64,000 nt of DNA from Cognatundibacterium jejuense (GCF_014284255.1 NZ_JACOFV010000003.1:62001-126000); one strand, 5' to 3'. Positions 9,712 to 19,159 are shown, numbered from the stretch's first letter. Notes: generated by a model from the sequence alone, not told the origin. Translations and numbers: made by a program.

Positions 9712-11271
9712 ATGCGCATTAATATTCAGTTCAAGGACAGGGTAGGGATTGCTCACGAAATTCTGGCGGTGTTGGCCAAACGTGGTCTGAACGTCGTGGC
9801 GGTGGAGGTGGATCCACCCAACATCTACATCGACAGCCCTGAATTGCTTGAATACATGCTGCCCGACCTGCAAGCCGATTGCCAGCAGGTCAAAGGGGTA
9901 GGTGAAATTCAGGTTCTCGACGTGCTACCCGGTATACGGCGCCGATTGCATCTCGATACCATGATGGCGGCTATGGAAGATCCCGTGCTGGCGATCGATG
10001 GGAATGGTCGTGTCATGGTTGCAAATGCAGCGGCCGCAGCTGTTGCGGGGGCAAGTGAAACAGCACTTGGCGGGATGCGCTTGAGTGAGCTGCTGGATGA
10101 TCCCGAAACGCAGAATGAATTGATCAAGGCTGGCTTCCGGATACCTAGCCGTGAAGTGACACTCAAGGGCGAACCTTTCTTTATGGAAGTGACGCCAGTA
10201 TCTGAGCCACTGATTCAGGAACTATCTCCAAGCGGTCGCTCTGTCGGCGCAGTATTGAGTTTTCATACGCCAGCCCGTATCGGTGGGCGGTTACACGCGC
10301 TCCAAAATTCAGCTGGCAATGGTTTTGACTTAATCATTGGTGAGTCAGAGCAAATCCGTGCTTTGAAAATCAAGGCTGCACGTGTTGCGGTGGTCGACGC
10401 ACCGTTACTAATTACCGGTGAAACGGGCACTGGCAAGGAATTGCTGGCGCAGTCTTGTCACGGTATGAGCTCCAGAGCGAACGCACCGTTTCTCGAACTT
10501 AATTGTGCCGCGTTACCAGAAAGTCTGGCGGAGAGCGAATTGTTTGGCTATATGTCTGGGGCATTTACCGGCGCGCAACGCGGCGGCAAACCCGGTTTAT
10601 TTGAAATGGCTGACGGTGGTACGGTTTTTCTCGATGAAATCGGTGAAATGTCCTTGTATTTGCAGGCCAAGTTATTACGTTTCTTAAATGATGGAAAGTT
10701 TCGTCGTATTGGCGGCGACAAGGAAGTCAAAGTCAATGTCCGCATCATCAGCGCCACGCACAGAAATTTACGCAAAATGGTACAGGAGGGCTTGTTCCGC
10801 GAAGATTTGTTCTATCGGCTGAACGTTTTGCATCTGGAGGTACCAGCCCTGCGAGACCGTCCAGATGATATTTTGCCCTTAGCGCGGCATTTTATTGAAC
10901 GTGCTTGCACGCAATCACAAAAGCCGATTTGTCGCCTCAATTCGTCCGCTTGTGCTGTTTTAGTGTCGAATCGCTGGCCAGGGAATGTGCGGCAATTGCA
11001 AAACGTGGTATTCAGGGCGATTACCATGTCCGATCAGCGCGTGTTAGATGCCGTTGATCTGGATTGGGCAGAAGGCAGTATCAGCGCCGATGAAGTCAAT
11101 CTCGATACAACAGAAAATTGGGAGTTGTCGGTGAGCGCCTTTGAGCAATCTTTGCTTGAGCGGCTCTATCCTCAGTATCCATCTAGCCGCAAGTTAGCGG
11201 CTAGATTACAAACATCGCACTCTATGATTGCAACGAAATTGCGTAAGTATGGGATTCCGGGTAAGCGTTGA
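9712..11271 (+). CDS. TyrR-like sigma54-dependent transcriptional activator
   Basis: Domains are in TyrR/PhhR order: an ACT-like ligand domain (about 1-70), PAS (about 82-190), AAA+ ATPase (about 205-440) and a C-terminal helix-turn-helix (about 475-519, RKLAARLQTSHSMIATKLRK). Walker A is GETGTGKE (236-243). The sigma54-contacting loop GAFTGA (283-288) is intact; it is absent from E. coli TyrR, so this protein should act at -24/-12 promoters as PhhR does. Three TGTA-N10-TACA boxes and a perfect sigma54 promoter precede alr, 3 kb upstream, and are the obvious target. The effector may be an aromatic amino acid or alanine; I cannot tell which. Confidence 0.9.
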   Translation: MRINIQFKDRVGIAHEILAVLAKRGLNVVAVEVDPPNIYIDSPELLEYMLPDLQADCQQVKGVGEIQVLDVLPGIRRRLHLDTMMAAMEDPVLAIDGNGRVMVANAAAAAVAGASETALGGMRLSELLDDPETQNELIKAGFRIPSREVTLKGEPFFMEVTPVSEPLIQELSPSGRSVGAVLSFHTPARIGGRLHALQNSAGNGFDLIIGESEQIRALKIKAARVAVVDAPLLITGETGTGKELLAQSCHGMSSRANAPFLELNCAALPESLAESELFGYMSGAFTGAQRGGKPGLFEMADGGTVFLDEIGEMSLYLQAKLLRFLNDGKFRRIGGDKEVKVNVRIISATHRNLRKMVQEGLFREDLFYRLNVLHLEVPALRDRPDDILPLARHFIERACTQSQKPICRLNSSACAVLVSNRWPGNVRQLQNVVFRAITMSDQRVLDAVDLDWAEGSISADEVNLDTTENWELSVSAFEQSLLERLYPQYPSSRKLAARLQTSHSMIATKLRKYGIPGKR

Positions 11272-11312
11272 ATTCTGGCTGAAGCTTGCATTAAGGATTG
11301 CCAATGGCGGTA

Positions 11313-11495
11313 TTAATGCAAATCTTCAGCTTCCGGATCTTCTGGCAAGTTGACGGCTGGAATCGTGTATTTCTCTTCAGCCCAGGCGCCCAGATCAATT
11401 TGCTTGCAACGTTCTGAGCAAAAAGGACGGAAGCGGTTTTCAGTCGTCCATTCTACTTTGGTGTTGCAAGTCGGACAGTTTACAAAGGTAGCCAT
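11313..11495 (-). CDS. yacG: DNA gyrase inhibitor YacG
   Basis: YacG is a small zinc protein that binds GyrB and blocks gyrase from binding DNA. This 60-residue product has the four-cysteine zinc site CPTC...CSERC and the following [12 protein letters not shown], typical of the family, with an acidic C-terminus. It is the last gene of the pilB-C-D-coaE-zapD-yacG run on the minus strand, 58 nt after zapD across a spacer with a 13-bp repeat. It converges with the TyrR-like gene. Confidence 0.93.
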   Translation of the reverse strand: MATFVNCPTCNTKVEWTTENRFRPFCSERCKQIDLGAWAEEKYTIPAVNLPEDPEAEDLH

Positions 11496-11520
11496 GTTCA
11501 GGTGTTTCGGTAGTCAAAAT

Positions 11521-11546
11521 CGGTGATCAAATTCGGTGATCAAATT
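11521..11546. repeat. 13-bp tandem repeat in the zapD-yacG spacer
   Basis: CGGTGATCAAATT occurs twice head to tail (11521-11533, 11534-11546), and a third partial copy with one inserted base (CGGATGATCA) follows. Each unit contains the palindrome TGATCA. The array fills most of the 58-nt gap between zapD and yacG. Function is unknown; replication slippage is the likely origin. Confidence 0.75.
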
Positions 11547-11553
11547 CGGATGA

Positions 11554-12309
11554 TCAGAAGTTACACAGGGTCAGATCGAACGGGATATCGTTTTCAAATG
11601 CTTTTGGTTTCATATCGCCATCTTGCGACATATAGCGTATCCACAGCATATACTTATTGGCAGAAATTTCTGGAATCGCTCCCAACTCACGGGCAACGCT
11701 GACCCGCAACAATTGGTAGACCTTGCCTTGCAACATTTGCTGGTAGCTGCCAGCCTGTGCAATCACTTTGGTGGTTGTGCCGGATTCACGCAATAAGCGC
11801 AAAACGACATTGATAGCATCAAACAAGGGTGCAATTGGAGCGAACCATGCAGAAATATCGGTAAAACGCTTTTCTGCCGAGTTTTTCTGCCAGGCATGAT
11901 AACTAGGCAGATCAAATTCACAGGCACCGCCCGGGATGATGGTACGACCACGAATGCTCATTAACCATTCATTGTCGCGGATGTTTTGGCCGGTTTTTCC
12001 GGTGCAAGCGATCAGTGAGGTACTGGCGCGATCCACATCTTCCAACACTTTATCGAGCATCTCTGCTTGCACATTGGGATTGGATTTGAAACCGATGAGT
12101 GTATGTTTCTGGCGTTCAAGTTCTTGCAATAAATCAGATTTCAGGTCAGCACGGCCTGCCACTTCCAACATTTCGAAAATGGTTGCGAGCGCAACATGAT
12201 GTTGCAGCGGATCGGATTGATGCAGGAAAAATATAAATTTTTCGTACAGGTCTTCCAATCGCAGTAGCGTGCGAATACGCTCATTGAAAGGGTATTCGTA
12301 AACAATCAA
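11554..12309 (-). CDS. zapD: cell division protein ZapD
   Basis: ZapD binds FtsZ and cross-links its filaments at the division ring. The 251-residue all-helical product begins [20 protein letters not shown], characteristic of the family, and contains [21 protein letters not shown] at mid-protein. The length matches E. coli ZapD (247). It lies between coaE and yacG, the conserved proteobacterial order, but the 138-nt gap to coaE leaves room for its own promoter. Confidence 0.95.
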   Translation of the reverse strand: MIVYEYPFNERIRTLLRLEDLYEKFIFFLHQSDPLQHHVALATIFEMLEVAGRADLKSDLLQELERQKHTLIGFKSNPNVQAEMLDKVLEDVDRASTSLIACTGKTGQNIRDNEWLMSIRGRTIIPGGACEFDLPSYHAWQKNSAEKRFTDISAWFAPIAPLFDAINVVLRLLRESGTTTKVIAQAGSYQQMLQGKVYQLLRVSVARELGAIPEISANKYMLWIRYMSQDGDMKPKAFENDIPFDLTLCNF

Positions 12310-12447
12310 AATAATGTCCCTGTTTTAAATTTATGCAATTCTTAGCTTCACGTGATTCTGAACCATACTGTAAAAAATTACAAACGTCGCGTGAAGTTTT
12401 TTTCGCAGAATTGTCTTTTCTTAGTTTTAGCAGCCATTCACCGATAG

Positions 12448-13071
12448 TCAATGGGCTTTCGCTAGACCCGTCCATTGCTGGTGTAGTTCGTACACTTGTT
12501 TTTTAGCTGCGCTTAAGTCGCCCTCATTCCTAATAATATCATCTGCGGCGGCGAGTCTCTGTTCACGGTTGACCTGGGCCCGCATGATAGCCAAAACCTG
12601 CTCCTGACTTAAGTTATTTCGTGTCATCACCCGGAAAATCTGTGTTTGTTCCGGACAATCAACGACAGCAATGCGATTCACACGTTCGCGCCAATTACCT
12701 GATTCAACCAATAAAGGCACGACAAAAATCACGTATGTGCTCGTTGCCATTGCCGCTGCTTTTTCACATTCCTGGCGAATTAAAGGGTGCAGGATACGTT
12801 CTAGCTTTTGTTTTGCGCCTGAGTCGGAAAAAATTAGCTCGCGCATCCAAGTTCTATCCATTGCCCCATTAGGGGCAATCGCCGCATCACCAAATTCTTG
12901 TCGTATAGCAGGTATGGCTAATCCATTTGGTGCGCTTAACTGATGGGCAATTGCATCGGTATCGATGACATTAATCCCATATTCCTGAAATAAGTTGGCA
13001 ATTGTGGTTTTACCGCTACCTATCCCGCCCGTCAGTCCGATTGCATATGGCGATGTACGACCTGATGACAT
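12448..13071 (-). CDS. coaE: dephospho-CoA kinase CoaE
   Basis: CoaE phosphorylates the ribose 3'-hydroxyl of dephospho-CoA, the last step of coenzyme A synthesis. The P-loop GLTGGIGSGKTT is at residues 12-23, and DTDAIAHQL and the lid region FVVPLLVESGNW follow. The frame is open to 13269, but the ATG at 13069-13071 shares its A with the pilD stop (TGATG). That coupling and the family N-terminus support this start and a 207-residue protein. Confidence 0.95.
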   Translation of the reverse strand: MSSGRTSPYAIGLTGGIGSGKTTIANLFQEYGINVIDTDAIAHQLSAPNGLAIPAIRQEFGDAAIAPNGAMDRTWMRELIFSDSGAKQKLERILHPLIRQECEKAAAMATSTYVIFVVPLLVESGNWRERVNRIAVVDCPEQTQIFRVMTRNNLSQEQVLAIMRAQVNREQRLAAADDIIRNEGDLSAAKKQVYELHQQWTGLAKAH

Positions 13072-13934
13072 CAAACAAATCCCAGATAGAGTTGCGTTAG
13101 CTGCTTCCCCCAGATGAGGGCAATTAACCCGGCGCCAGCCAGGTAGGGACCAAATGGTAATGGCGTGTCTTTTCCCATTTTTGTCAGGACTATCATCGCT
13201 ACACCAATCACGGCACCCACTGCTGATGAAAGTAAAATGATGATAGGCAACATGCTCCAGCCCATCCACGCACCCAAGGCTGCAAGAAGTTTGAAGTCAC
13301 CGTAACCCATGCCTTCTTTGCCGGTAATGAGTTTGAATGCCCAATAAATCGACCATAAACTCAGGTAGCCCGCTACGGCGCCGATGACCGCTGAAGGTAA
13401 TGAGGTGAAGGTACCATTCAGGTTGACCAGCAGACCTAACCACAATAGAGACAATGTTAAATCATCTGGCAATAAATGCGTATCGGCATCAATCATGGTC
13501 ATTGCGATCAGCAAAAAGCAAAAAATCATTGCTGACACACCAGCGATGCCACTACCAAAATGCCAAGTCATTGCCGCAGCCAGCAAGCCACTTACCAATT
13601 CAACGATTGGATAGCGAATAGAAATAGGTGCTTTGCAGCCGCGACATTTACCGCCTATTGCGAGGTAGCTAATGACAGGAATATTTTCCATAGCACTGAT
13701 CTGGTGACCGCAATGTGGACAGGCAGAACGCGGAACCACCAGATTGTAAGCAGTGGTGTGAGGGAGTGGTTGGCCAGTTTCGTGCGCAATATAGTTATCT
13801 GACTCGCGCTGCATCATCTTCGGTAATCTGAAAATAACGACGTTTAAAAAACTACCGATCAGCAACCCGAAAATCCCCAGCGTTACAGTGCTGAATGTAT
13901 TTTCAGGTAGCTTAAAAAAAATGTCTTCTAGCAT
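13071..13934 (-). CDS. pilD: type IV prepilin peptidase / N-methylase PilD
   Basis: PilD is the inner-membrane aspartyl protease that removes the leader of type IV prepilins and type II secretion pseudopilins and methylates the new N-terminus. The N-terminal cytoplasmic loop has the zinc tetracysteine motif (CPHC...CRGC, residues about 72-100). The two catalytic aspartates lie in MIDADTHLLPD and in GMGYGDFKLLA. About eight membrane segments are seen over 287 residues. Both ends overlap neighbours by one base (pilC stop/pilD start and pilD stop/coaE start), so the operon is tightly coupled. Confidence 0.97.
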   Translation of the reverse strand: MLEDIFFKLPENTFSTVTLGIFGLLIGSFLNVVIFRLPKMMQRESDNYIAHETGQPLPHTTAYNLVVPRSACPHCGHQISAMENIPVISYLAIGGKCRGCKAPISIRYPIVELVSGLLAAAMTWHFGSGIAGVSAMIFCFLLIAMTMIDADTHLLPDDLTLSLLWLGLLVNLNGTFTSLPSAVIGAVAGYLSLWSIYWAFKLITGKEGMGYGDFKLLAALGAWMGWSMLPIIILLSSAVGAVIGVAMIVLTKMGKDTPLPFGPYLAGAGLIALIWGKQLTQLYLGFV

Positions 13935-15160
13935 CAGACCACTGAACCCAATTTGAAGATAGGCAGGTAGAGTGCGACTACCAGACCACCAATTAATACC
14001 CCCAATATCACCATGATCATCGGTTCCATCAGGCTGGAAAGTGAGGCAACAGCTTCATCGACTTCTTCTTCATAGAAGTCAGCGACTTTGCCTAACATGC
14101 TGTCCAATGCCCCCGATTCTTCCCCAATGGCAACCATTTGTGTCACCATTGCTGGGAACAAATTAGTATTTTGCATGGCGACAGTCAGGCTGGTACCGGT
14201 ACTCACCTCGGTTTGTATTTTTATAGTGGCGTCAAGATAAACCGCATTGCCGGATGCACCGCCAACCGAATCTAAGGATTCAACCAGTGGCACACCAGCA
14301 GCGAACATGGTGGCTAATGTTCTGGTCCAACGTGCAATGGTCGCTTTTCTGATGACATCACCAAAAATAGGTGTCTGTAAGAGTAGTCTATCCATCGTTC
14401 TTTGCATTTGCAGCGAACGTTTCCAGGTTTGGAAGAAAAAATAAAGAGCTCCAAATAAACCGCCGAAAATTAAATACCAATAGCTAACGACAAAGTCTGA
14501 AATTCCCATCACGATTAGTGTGGGAGCAGGTAGATCCGCACCAAAGCTGGTGAAAACCTGTTTAAACGCTGGCACGACCCAAATCATGATGACAGCTGTA
14601 ACGATGAACGCGACGGCAAGAATTGACACTGGGTAGGTTAGTGCTGATTTAATTTTCTTTTTAATTGCTAAGGTTTTTTCTTTATAAATCGCCAGTCGCG
14701 TCAATAAGTCCTCTAAAATACCTGCTTGCTCACCCGCACCGACCAGATTGCAAAATAAAGGGTCAAAATACAATGGAAACTTACGAAATGCCTGATTCAG
14801 ACTGGTACCGGTTTCCACGTCGCCGCGGATGTCTTGCAATAATTTGGATACGGAAGGGTTAGCATTACCCTTCGCTACAATATCGAACGATTGTAGTAAC
14901 GGAACGCCCGCTTTCATCATTGTCGCTAATTGGCGAGTAAAGAGGGTTATGTCAGCATCGGTAATTTTTTTCCCCGAGCTATAGCTCTTCTTCTTCAGTT
15001 TGGTAACTAAAATACCCTGACGACGTAAGGTAGCGTTAACAATAGCTTCGCCACCAGCACGCAGTTCTCCCGTCACTGTTTTACCAAATTTATCTTTACC
15101 TTCCCAAGCATAAATGACTTCTTTTATAGGCTTATTTGGCTTGGCGATATTTGTTGCCAT
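13934..15160 (-). CDS. pilC: type IV pilus inner-membrane platform protein PilC
   Basis: PilC is the membrane platform that couples the PilB and PilT motors to pilin insertion and removal. Two GspF domains are present (about residues 70-195 and 270-395), each with the conserved QLATMMKAGVPLL / TLATMFAAGVPLV start. Three hydrophobic segments are visible (around 170, 215 and 380). The length of 408 residues is typical. It begins 15 nt after pilB and ends on the pilD start codon. Confidence 0.97.
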   Translation of the reverse strand: MATNIAKPNKPIKEVIYAWEGKDKFGKTVTGELRAGGEAIVNATLRRQGILVTKLKKKSYSSGKKITDADITLFTRQLATMMKAGVPLLQSFDIVAKGNANPSVSKLLQDIRGDVETGTSLNQAFRKFPLYFDPLFCNLVGAGEQAGILEDLLTRLAIYKEKTLAIKKKIKSALTYPVSILAVAFIVTAVIMIWVVPAFKQVFTSFGADLPAPTLIVMGISDFVVSYWYLIFGGLFGALYFFFQTWKRSLQMQRTMDRLLLQTPIFGDVIRKATIARWTRTLATMFAAGVPLVESLDSVGGASGNAVYLDATIKIQTEVSTGTSLTVAMQNTNLFPAMVTQMVAIGEESGALDSMLGKVADFYEEEVDEAVASLSSLMEPMIMVILGVLIGGLVVALYLPIFKLGSVV

Positions 15161-15175
15161 GTGACTGCTCTCCGA

Positions 15176-16903
15176 TTATTCGTTGGTACATCCAAGGACT
15201 TCTTCTAAGCTAGTGAGTCCTTGTTTGACTTTCATAAGACCTGATTGGCGCAAATTTCTTACGCCATCTCGCTGAGCTTGTTCTTCAATTTCCATAGCAC
15301 TTCCGCTGGCCAGGATAATCCGCTCTATCGCATTTGATATTGGCATTAGTTGATAAATACCAACCCGGCCTTTATAGCCATTGCCGCTACAGCGCTCACA
15401 GCCCACAGGTTCGTAGGGCTTCCAGCTACCATCTAGTTCTTCTTCTTTAAAGCCTGCCTGTAGGAGTACTTCATCCAAGATTTCTGTCGGTCGTTTGCAG
15501 GTACAAAGTCTTCTTGCCAAACGTTGGGCAGTGATCAAAATAACAGACGATGCAATATTGAACGGCAAGACGCCCATATTCATGAGGCGCGTTAACGTTG
15601 ATGGCGCATCATTAGTATGTAAAGTTGAAAATACCATGTGACCAGTTTGCGCTGCTTTAATCGCAATATCTGCGGTTTCAAGGTCGCGAATCTCACCCAC
15701 CATGATGACATCAGGATCCTGACGCAGAAACGACTTCAATGCAGCGGCGAAGGTTAAACCAGCTTTGTCATTGACGTTCACCTGATTCACGCCTGGCAAG
15801 TTAATCTCTGCCGGATCTTCCGCAGTCGAGATGTTGATTCCTGGTTTGTTGATGACATTCAAGCAGGTATATAAAGAAACCGTTTTACCTGAGCCCGTTG
15901 GTCCGGTTACCAACACCATGCCGTAAGGGCGTTGGATCGCGTTCATCAGAATTTCTTTTTGATCAGGATCGTAACCAAGCGCATCAATCCCCATTTGTGC
16001 TTGCGATCCATCCAAAATACGCATGACAATTTTTTCGCCAAACAGGGTAGGCAAAGTGCTAACGCGGAAATCGATTGATTTATTTGCACTTAAAAGAAGT
16101 TTCATGCGTCCATCTTGTGGGACACGTTTTTCAGAAATATCTAATTTTGAAATAACTTTAATGCGTGAGGAAAGCTTGTCTTTGATTGCCAATGGGGGTT
16201 GAGCGATCTCACGTAGTTCTCCATCGATCCTGAATCGAATTCGATAAAATTTTTCGAATGGTTCAAAATGCAAATCGGATGCGCCCATGTTGATCGCATC
16301 GATCAACATTTTTTGCAGGAATTTGACAATAGGTGCATCGTCAACCTCGTTTGCCTGGGCGTCAGCTGCGGCTTGCCCAGAGTCATCTTCTTTAAATTCG
16401 AACTCAAAATCATCGCCGGCGAGGTCGCTCAAACTTTGCTCTGACGTCTTTCCAATTTTATCTAATAACTTGAGCAGTGCGTCATGCTGAACCATGACGA
16501 GTTCTATCGCTAAATTTGTTTGAAATTTAACTTGATCGATCGCGGAATTGTTTGTCGGATCTGATACCGCCAGCGTTAGCTTGTTAGCTTTTTTGGCAAT
16601 TGGTACCATACGTTGTTGCTGCATCAGCTTTTGATCAACCAATTTTTCTGGCAACATCTCTTCATTGATAGCAGAGAGGTCTAACAATGGATAGCCAAAA
16701 GTTTCCGAGCAAAAAGTCGCGAGGTCACGCGCACTAACAAACTTGCTTTGCAGTAGGCTATCGATAAACGGTAGTTTGTCCACCTGAATTTTTTTTTGGA
16801 TCGTATCGACCTGGGCGGCGGTAAGCAAGCTTCCTTGCATCAACGCGCGAGCAAGTCCTGAGGTCAAAACGGGTGTTGCAGAATTTGGTGGGGCTGCGGA
16901 CAT
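15176..16903 (-). CDS. pilB: type IV pilus assembly ATPase PilB
   Basis: PilB is the hexameric GspE-family ATPase that powers pilus extension. The N-terminal MshEN-type domain spans about residues 20-150. Walker A GPTGSGKTVSLYTC is near residue 335, and the Asp box and Walker B (DPDVIMVGEIRD) and His box (GHMVFSTLHTND) follow. The zinc-binding CTCK...CERC module is near residues 460-505. At 575 residues the length is normal. It heads the pilB-pilC-pilD-coaE run. The 336-nt upstream spacer, with a 10-bp tandem repeat, should contain its promoter. Confidence 0.97.
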   Translation of the reverse strand: MSAAPPNSATPVLTSGLARALMQGSLLTAAQVDTIQKKIQVDKLPFIDSLLQSKFVSARDLATFCSETFGYPLLDLSAINEEMLPEKLVDQKLMQQQRMVPIAKKANKLTLAVSDPTNNSAIDQVKFQTNLAIELVMVQHDALLKLLDKIGKTSEQSLSDLAGDDFEFEFKEDDSGQAAADAQANEVDDAPIVKFLQKMLIDAINMGASDLHFEPFEKFYRIRFRIDGELREIAQPPLAIKDKLSSRIKVISKLDISEKRVPQDGRMKLLLSANKSIDFRVSTLPTLFGEKIVMRILDGSQAQMGIDALGYDPDQKEILMNAIQRPYGMVLVTGPTGSGKTVSLYTCLNVINKPGINISTAEDPAEINLPGVNQVNVNDKAGLTFAAALKSFLRQDPDVIMVGEIRDLETADIAIKAAQTGHMVFSTLHTNDAPSTLTRLMNMGVLPFNIASSVILITAQRLARRLCTCKRPTEILDEVLLQAGFKEEELDGSWKPYEPVGCERCSGNGYKGRVGIYQLMPISNAIERIILASGSAMEIEEQAQRDGVRNLRQSGLMKVKQGLTSLEEVLGCTNE

Positions 16904-17239
16904 AGTGACTTTAAGTGAAGGTTACCAAAACAATCGTTGCTTCGCGATAATGCAACTGATGGTGGGATTTGTAAAGACATGCTACTTTTTTTTACACCTC
17001 TGTGCGTAGCAAAAATAAGAAAAGTCGTCTTTACGTCGCATTACCAGGGTCAATTATAGAATTTAACTGATTCCTGTTTTTTGCTTTTTTCACTTTTTGT
17101 GCGATTTCTCGCAAAGTCTGATTGTTTGAGGTGAGGGATTGCTGTATTAATGATGTACGACAAAGAGCAACCTTATTGCAGCTTATTGCAGCTTATTGCA
17201 GCTTATTGCAGCTTATTGCAATACATCATTTCCAGAAAA
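16904..17239. other. spacer between ispB and pilB
   Basis: No gene is visible in these 336 nt. The stretch must hold the pilB promoter (minus strand) and the ispB transcript end. The notable content is a 10-bp tandem repeat at 17171-17220 flanked by a 9-bp inverted repeat (17149-17157 and 17222-17230). I could not fix a promoter with confidence. Confidence 0.7.
17149..17230. repeat. five-unit 10-bp tandem repeat flanked by inverted repeat
   Basis: The unit GCTTATTGCA occurs four times exactly (17181-17220) after a first copy with one change (CCTTATTGCA, 17171-17180). The array is bracketed by AATGATGTA at 17149-17157 and its reverse complement TACATCATT at 17222-17230. It lies 10 nt past the ispB stop and about 270 nt upstream of pilB. 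A 10-bp unit is about one helical turn, so copy-number changes would move flanking sites without rotating them. Confidence 0.9.
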
Positions 17240-18220
17240 TCAATGATTCCGGTAGACAGCAAAGTGACTGAGCGCCAGTAGTGCTTCTTTATATCGTGAG
17301 TCTGGTAGTGAACGTATCGCAGCGGCAGCCCGTTCAGAGGCGATTACTGCTTGTTTTGTTGTGTAATCTAATGCCCCAGATTGGGTGATAGCGGCCAAAA
17401 TAGCATCGAATTGAGATTCATCACCGTGTTCAATACACAGACGAACCAATTCTTTCTCGGTATCAGTGCCGTGTTTCATGAGATAAATCAGGGGTAGCGT
17501 TGGTTTGCCTTCGCGCAGATCATCGCCGACATTTTTACCTATATCTTCAGCATTTCCGGAGTAATCGAGGACGTCATCAATCAGTTGGAACGCGGTGCCT
17601 AAGCAGCGCCCATATTCTGCGGCCGCATTAATGTGTTCATCGCTGGCACCCGCGATCAAGGCACCGATTTCAGCGGCTGCCTCAAATAACTTTGCTGTTT
17701 TTGAACGAATAACTTGTAAATAACGATCTTCAGTGACGTCCGGATCATGCATATTCAGCAACTGCAGCACTTCGCCTTCTGCGATGACGTTTGTCGCATC
17801 AGCCAGTATCCGCATAACGCGCATGCTGTTAATCGACACCATCATTTGGAATGCGCGTGAATACAGAAAGTCACCGACCAATACGGAGGCTGCATTGCCG
17901 AATAAGGCATTGGCTGTCTCGCGGCCACGGCGCAAAGACGATTCATCAACGACATCGTCATGCAGCAGCGTTGCCGTGTGTATAAATTCAACAATAGCAG
18001 CCAACTCGTGATGGTGCTTTCCAGCATAACCATGTGCATTGGCCACCAGCAGTACTAATACTGGGCGAATGCGCTTGCCGCCGGCGCTAATAATATATTC
18101 AGCGATCTGATTGACTAACGCGACGTCCGAGTGAAGTTGTTGGCGAATAACTTGATTAACCGCCGACATATCATGGGCAATGGCATCGGTAATAGGGTTC
18201 TGTTGTACGGTGGCAGACAA
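17240..18220 (-). CDS. ispB: octaprenyl diphosphate synthase IspB
   Basis: IspB extends farnesyl diphosphate with isopentenyl diphosphate to make the ubiquinone side chain. Both aspartate-rich motifs are present: LLHDDVVDESSLRRG near residue 90 and LIDDVLDYSG near residue 215. The GGKRIRP segment lies at 48-54. The length of 326 residues is typical. It is divergent from rplU, the standard arrangement in beta- and gammaproteobacteria. Confidence 0.96.
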   Translation of the reverse strand: MSATVQQNPITDAIAHDMSAVNQVIRQQLHSDVALVNQIAEYIISAGGKRIRPVLVLLVANAHGYAGKHHHELAAIVEFIHTATLLHDDVVDESSLRRGRETANALFGNAASVLVGDFLYSRAFQMMVSINSMRVMRILADATNVIAEGEVLQLLNMHDPDVTEDRYLQVIRSKTAKLFEAAAEIGALIAGASDEHINAAAEYGRCLGTAFQLIDDVLDYSGNAEDIGKNVGDDLREGKPTLPLIYLMKHGTDTEKELVRLCIEHGDESQFDAILAAITQSGALDYTTKQAVIASERAAAAIRSLPDSRYKEALLALSHFAVYRNH

Positions 18221-18389
18221 GGGGTAATCCTGCTATTTAATCCAAGACCCCGCGATTATACGATGTTGTGATCAAAATTGCTCTGTCTAAGAAGACAGAA
18301 AAGCATGACTTTTGATGCTTTAAATTAATATTTAATGAATATCTTCCTTTCAACCTATCAGGGGTGCTGAAAAAATATGCAAATTGTTT

Positions 18390-18418
18390 TTGACGCTGCA
18401 GATAAGTCTATGTATAAT
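18390..18418 (+). promoter_or_regulatory. sigma70 promoter of rplU-rpmA
   Basis: A -35 TTGACG at 18390-18395 and a -10 TATAAT at 18413-18418 are separated by exactly 17 bp. Transcription would start near 18425, giving an 80-nt leader before rplU. It is the clearest sigma70 promoter in the window and suits a ribosomal-protein operon. Confidence 0.85.
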
Positions 18419-18505
18419 TTGGGGTTTTCCCGAATTCCTAAGCAATAAGGTTTAAATTTGTTGGGTGGGGGAGAAAATCCTTTTATTTATTCGATGAGGT
18501 TTCAC

Positions 18506-18817
18506 ATGTACGCGGTCATAAAAACCGGCGGCAAACAATATAAAGTTGTCGCTGGTGAAAAACTTAAAGTAGAACAGATACCTGCAGACATTGGCTCCGA
18601 ATTCACCATTGATCAAGTACTCGCTATGGGTGCTGGAGAAACCATTAAATTTGGTACTCCGTTGGTTGCAGGTGCTACGGTGCTGGTTAAGGTAATAGAT
18701 CACGGTCGTCACGACAAAGTGCGCATTTTCAAAATGCGTCGTCGTAAGCATTACCAGAAGCGTCAAGGCCACCGCCAAAACTTTACTGAACTGCAAATCG
18801 TATCTATCAACGGTTAA
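18506..18817 (+). CDS. rplU: 50S ribosomal protein L21
   Basis: L21 binds 23S rRNA in the large subunit. The ATG at 18506 begins [14 protein letters not shown], the family N-terminus, and gives 103 residues, the usual length. The frame is open further upstream to 18458, but that extension is not conserved in the family. The C-terminal [17 protein letters not shown] is the rRNA-binding basic stretch. It is cotranscribed with rpmA from the promoter at 18390. Confidence 0.98.
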   Translation: MYAVIKTGGKQYKVVAGEKLKVEQIPADIGSEFTIDQVLAMGAGETIKFGTPLVAGATVLVKVIDHGRHDKVRIFKMRRRKHYQKRQGHRQNFTELQIVSING

Positions 18818-18861
18818 TCGTCTGATTATCTGTTAATTACCAGTATCCAAGGAGCTATTAA

Positions 18862-19119
18862 ATGGCACACAAAAAAGGCGGCGGCACCACGCGCAACGGC
18901 CGTGACTCAGAGTCAAAACGCTTAGGCGTTAAAGTTTACGGCGGCCAGGCAATCAATGCTGGCGGTATCATCATTCGTCAACGCGGTACACGTGTACACG
19001 CTGGTGAAAATGTTGGTATGGGCAAAGACCACACTTTATTCGCTCTGATCGACGGTAAAGTACAATTCGCAATTAAAGGTGCTAACAAGCATCAATACGC
19101 GATTGTTGTTGCAGCTTAA
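18862..19119 (+). CDS. rpmA: 50S ribosomal protein L27
   Basis: L27 reaches into the peptidyl transferase centre and helps position tRNA ends. The product has 85 residues and begins [16 protein letters not shown], the conserved flexible N-terminus. AAGGAG precedes the ATG. It follows rplU by 44 nt and is followed by a strong terminator at 19160. Confidence 0.98.
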   Translation: MAHKKGGGTTRNGRDSESKRLGVKVYGGQAINAGGIIIRQRGTRVHAGENVGMGKDHTLFALIDGKVQFAIKGANKHQYAIVVAA

Positions 19120-19159
19120 GTTTTGATGTAATTCAAAGCAAGGCGCAAGCCAATACGAC

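Noticed and set aside
17171-17220. Short repeat array considered as CRISPR
   Set aside because: Units are 10 bp with no spacers and no cas genes are nearby; it is a simple tandem repeat.
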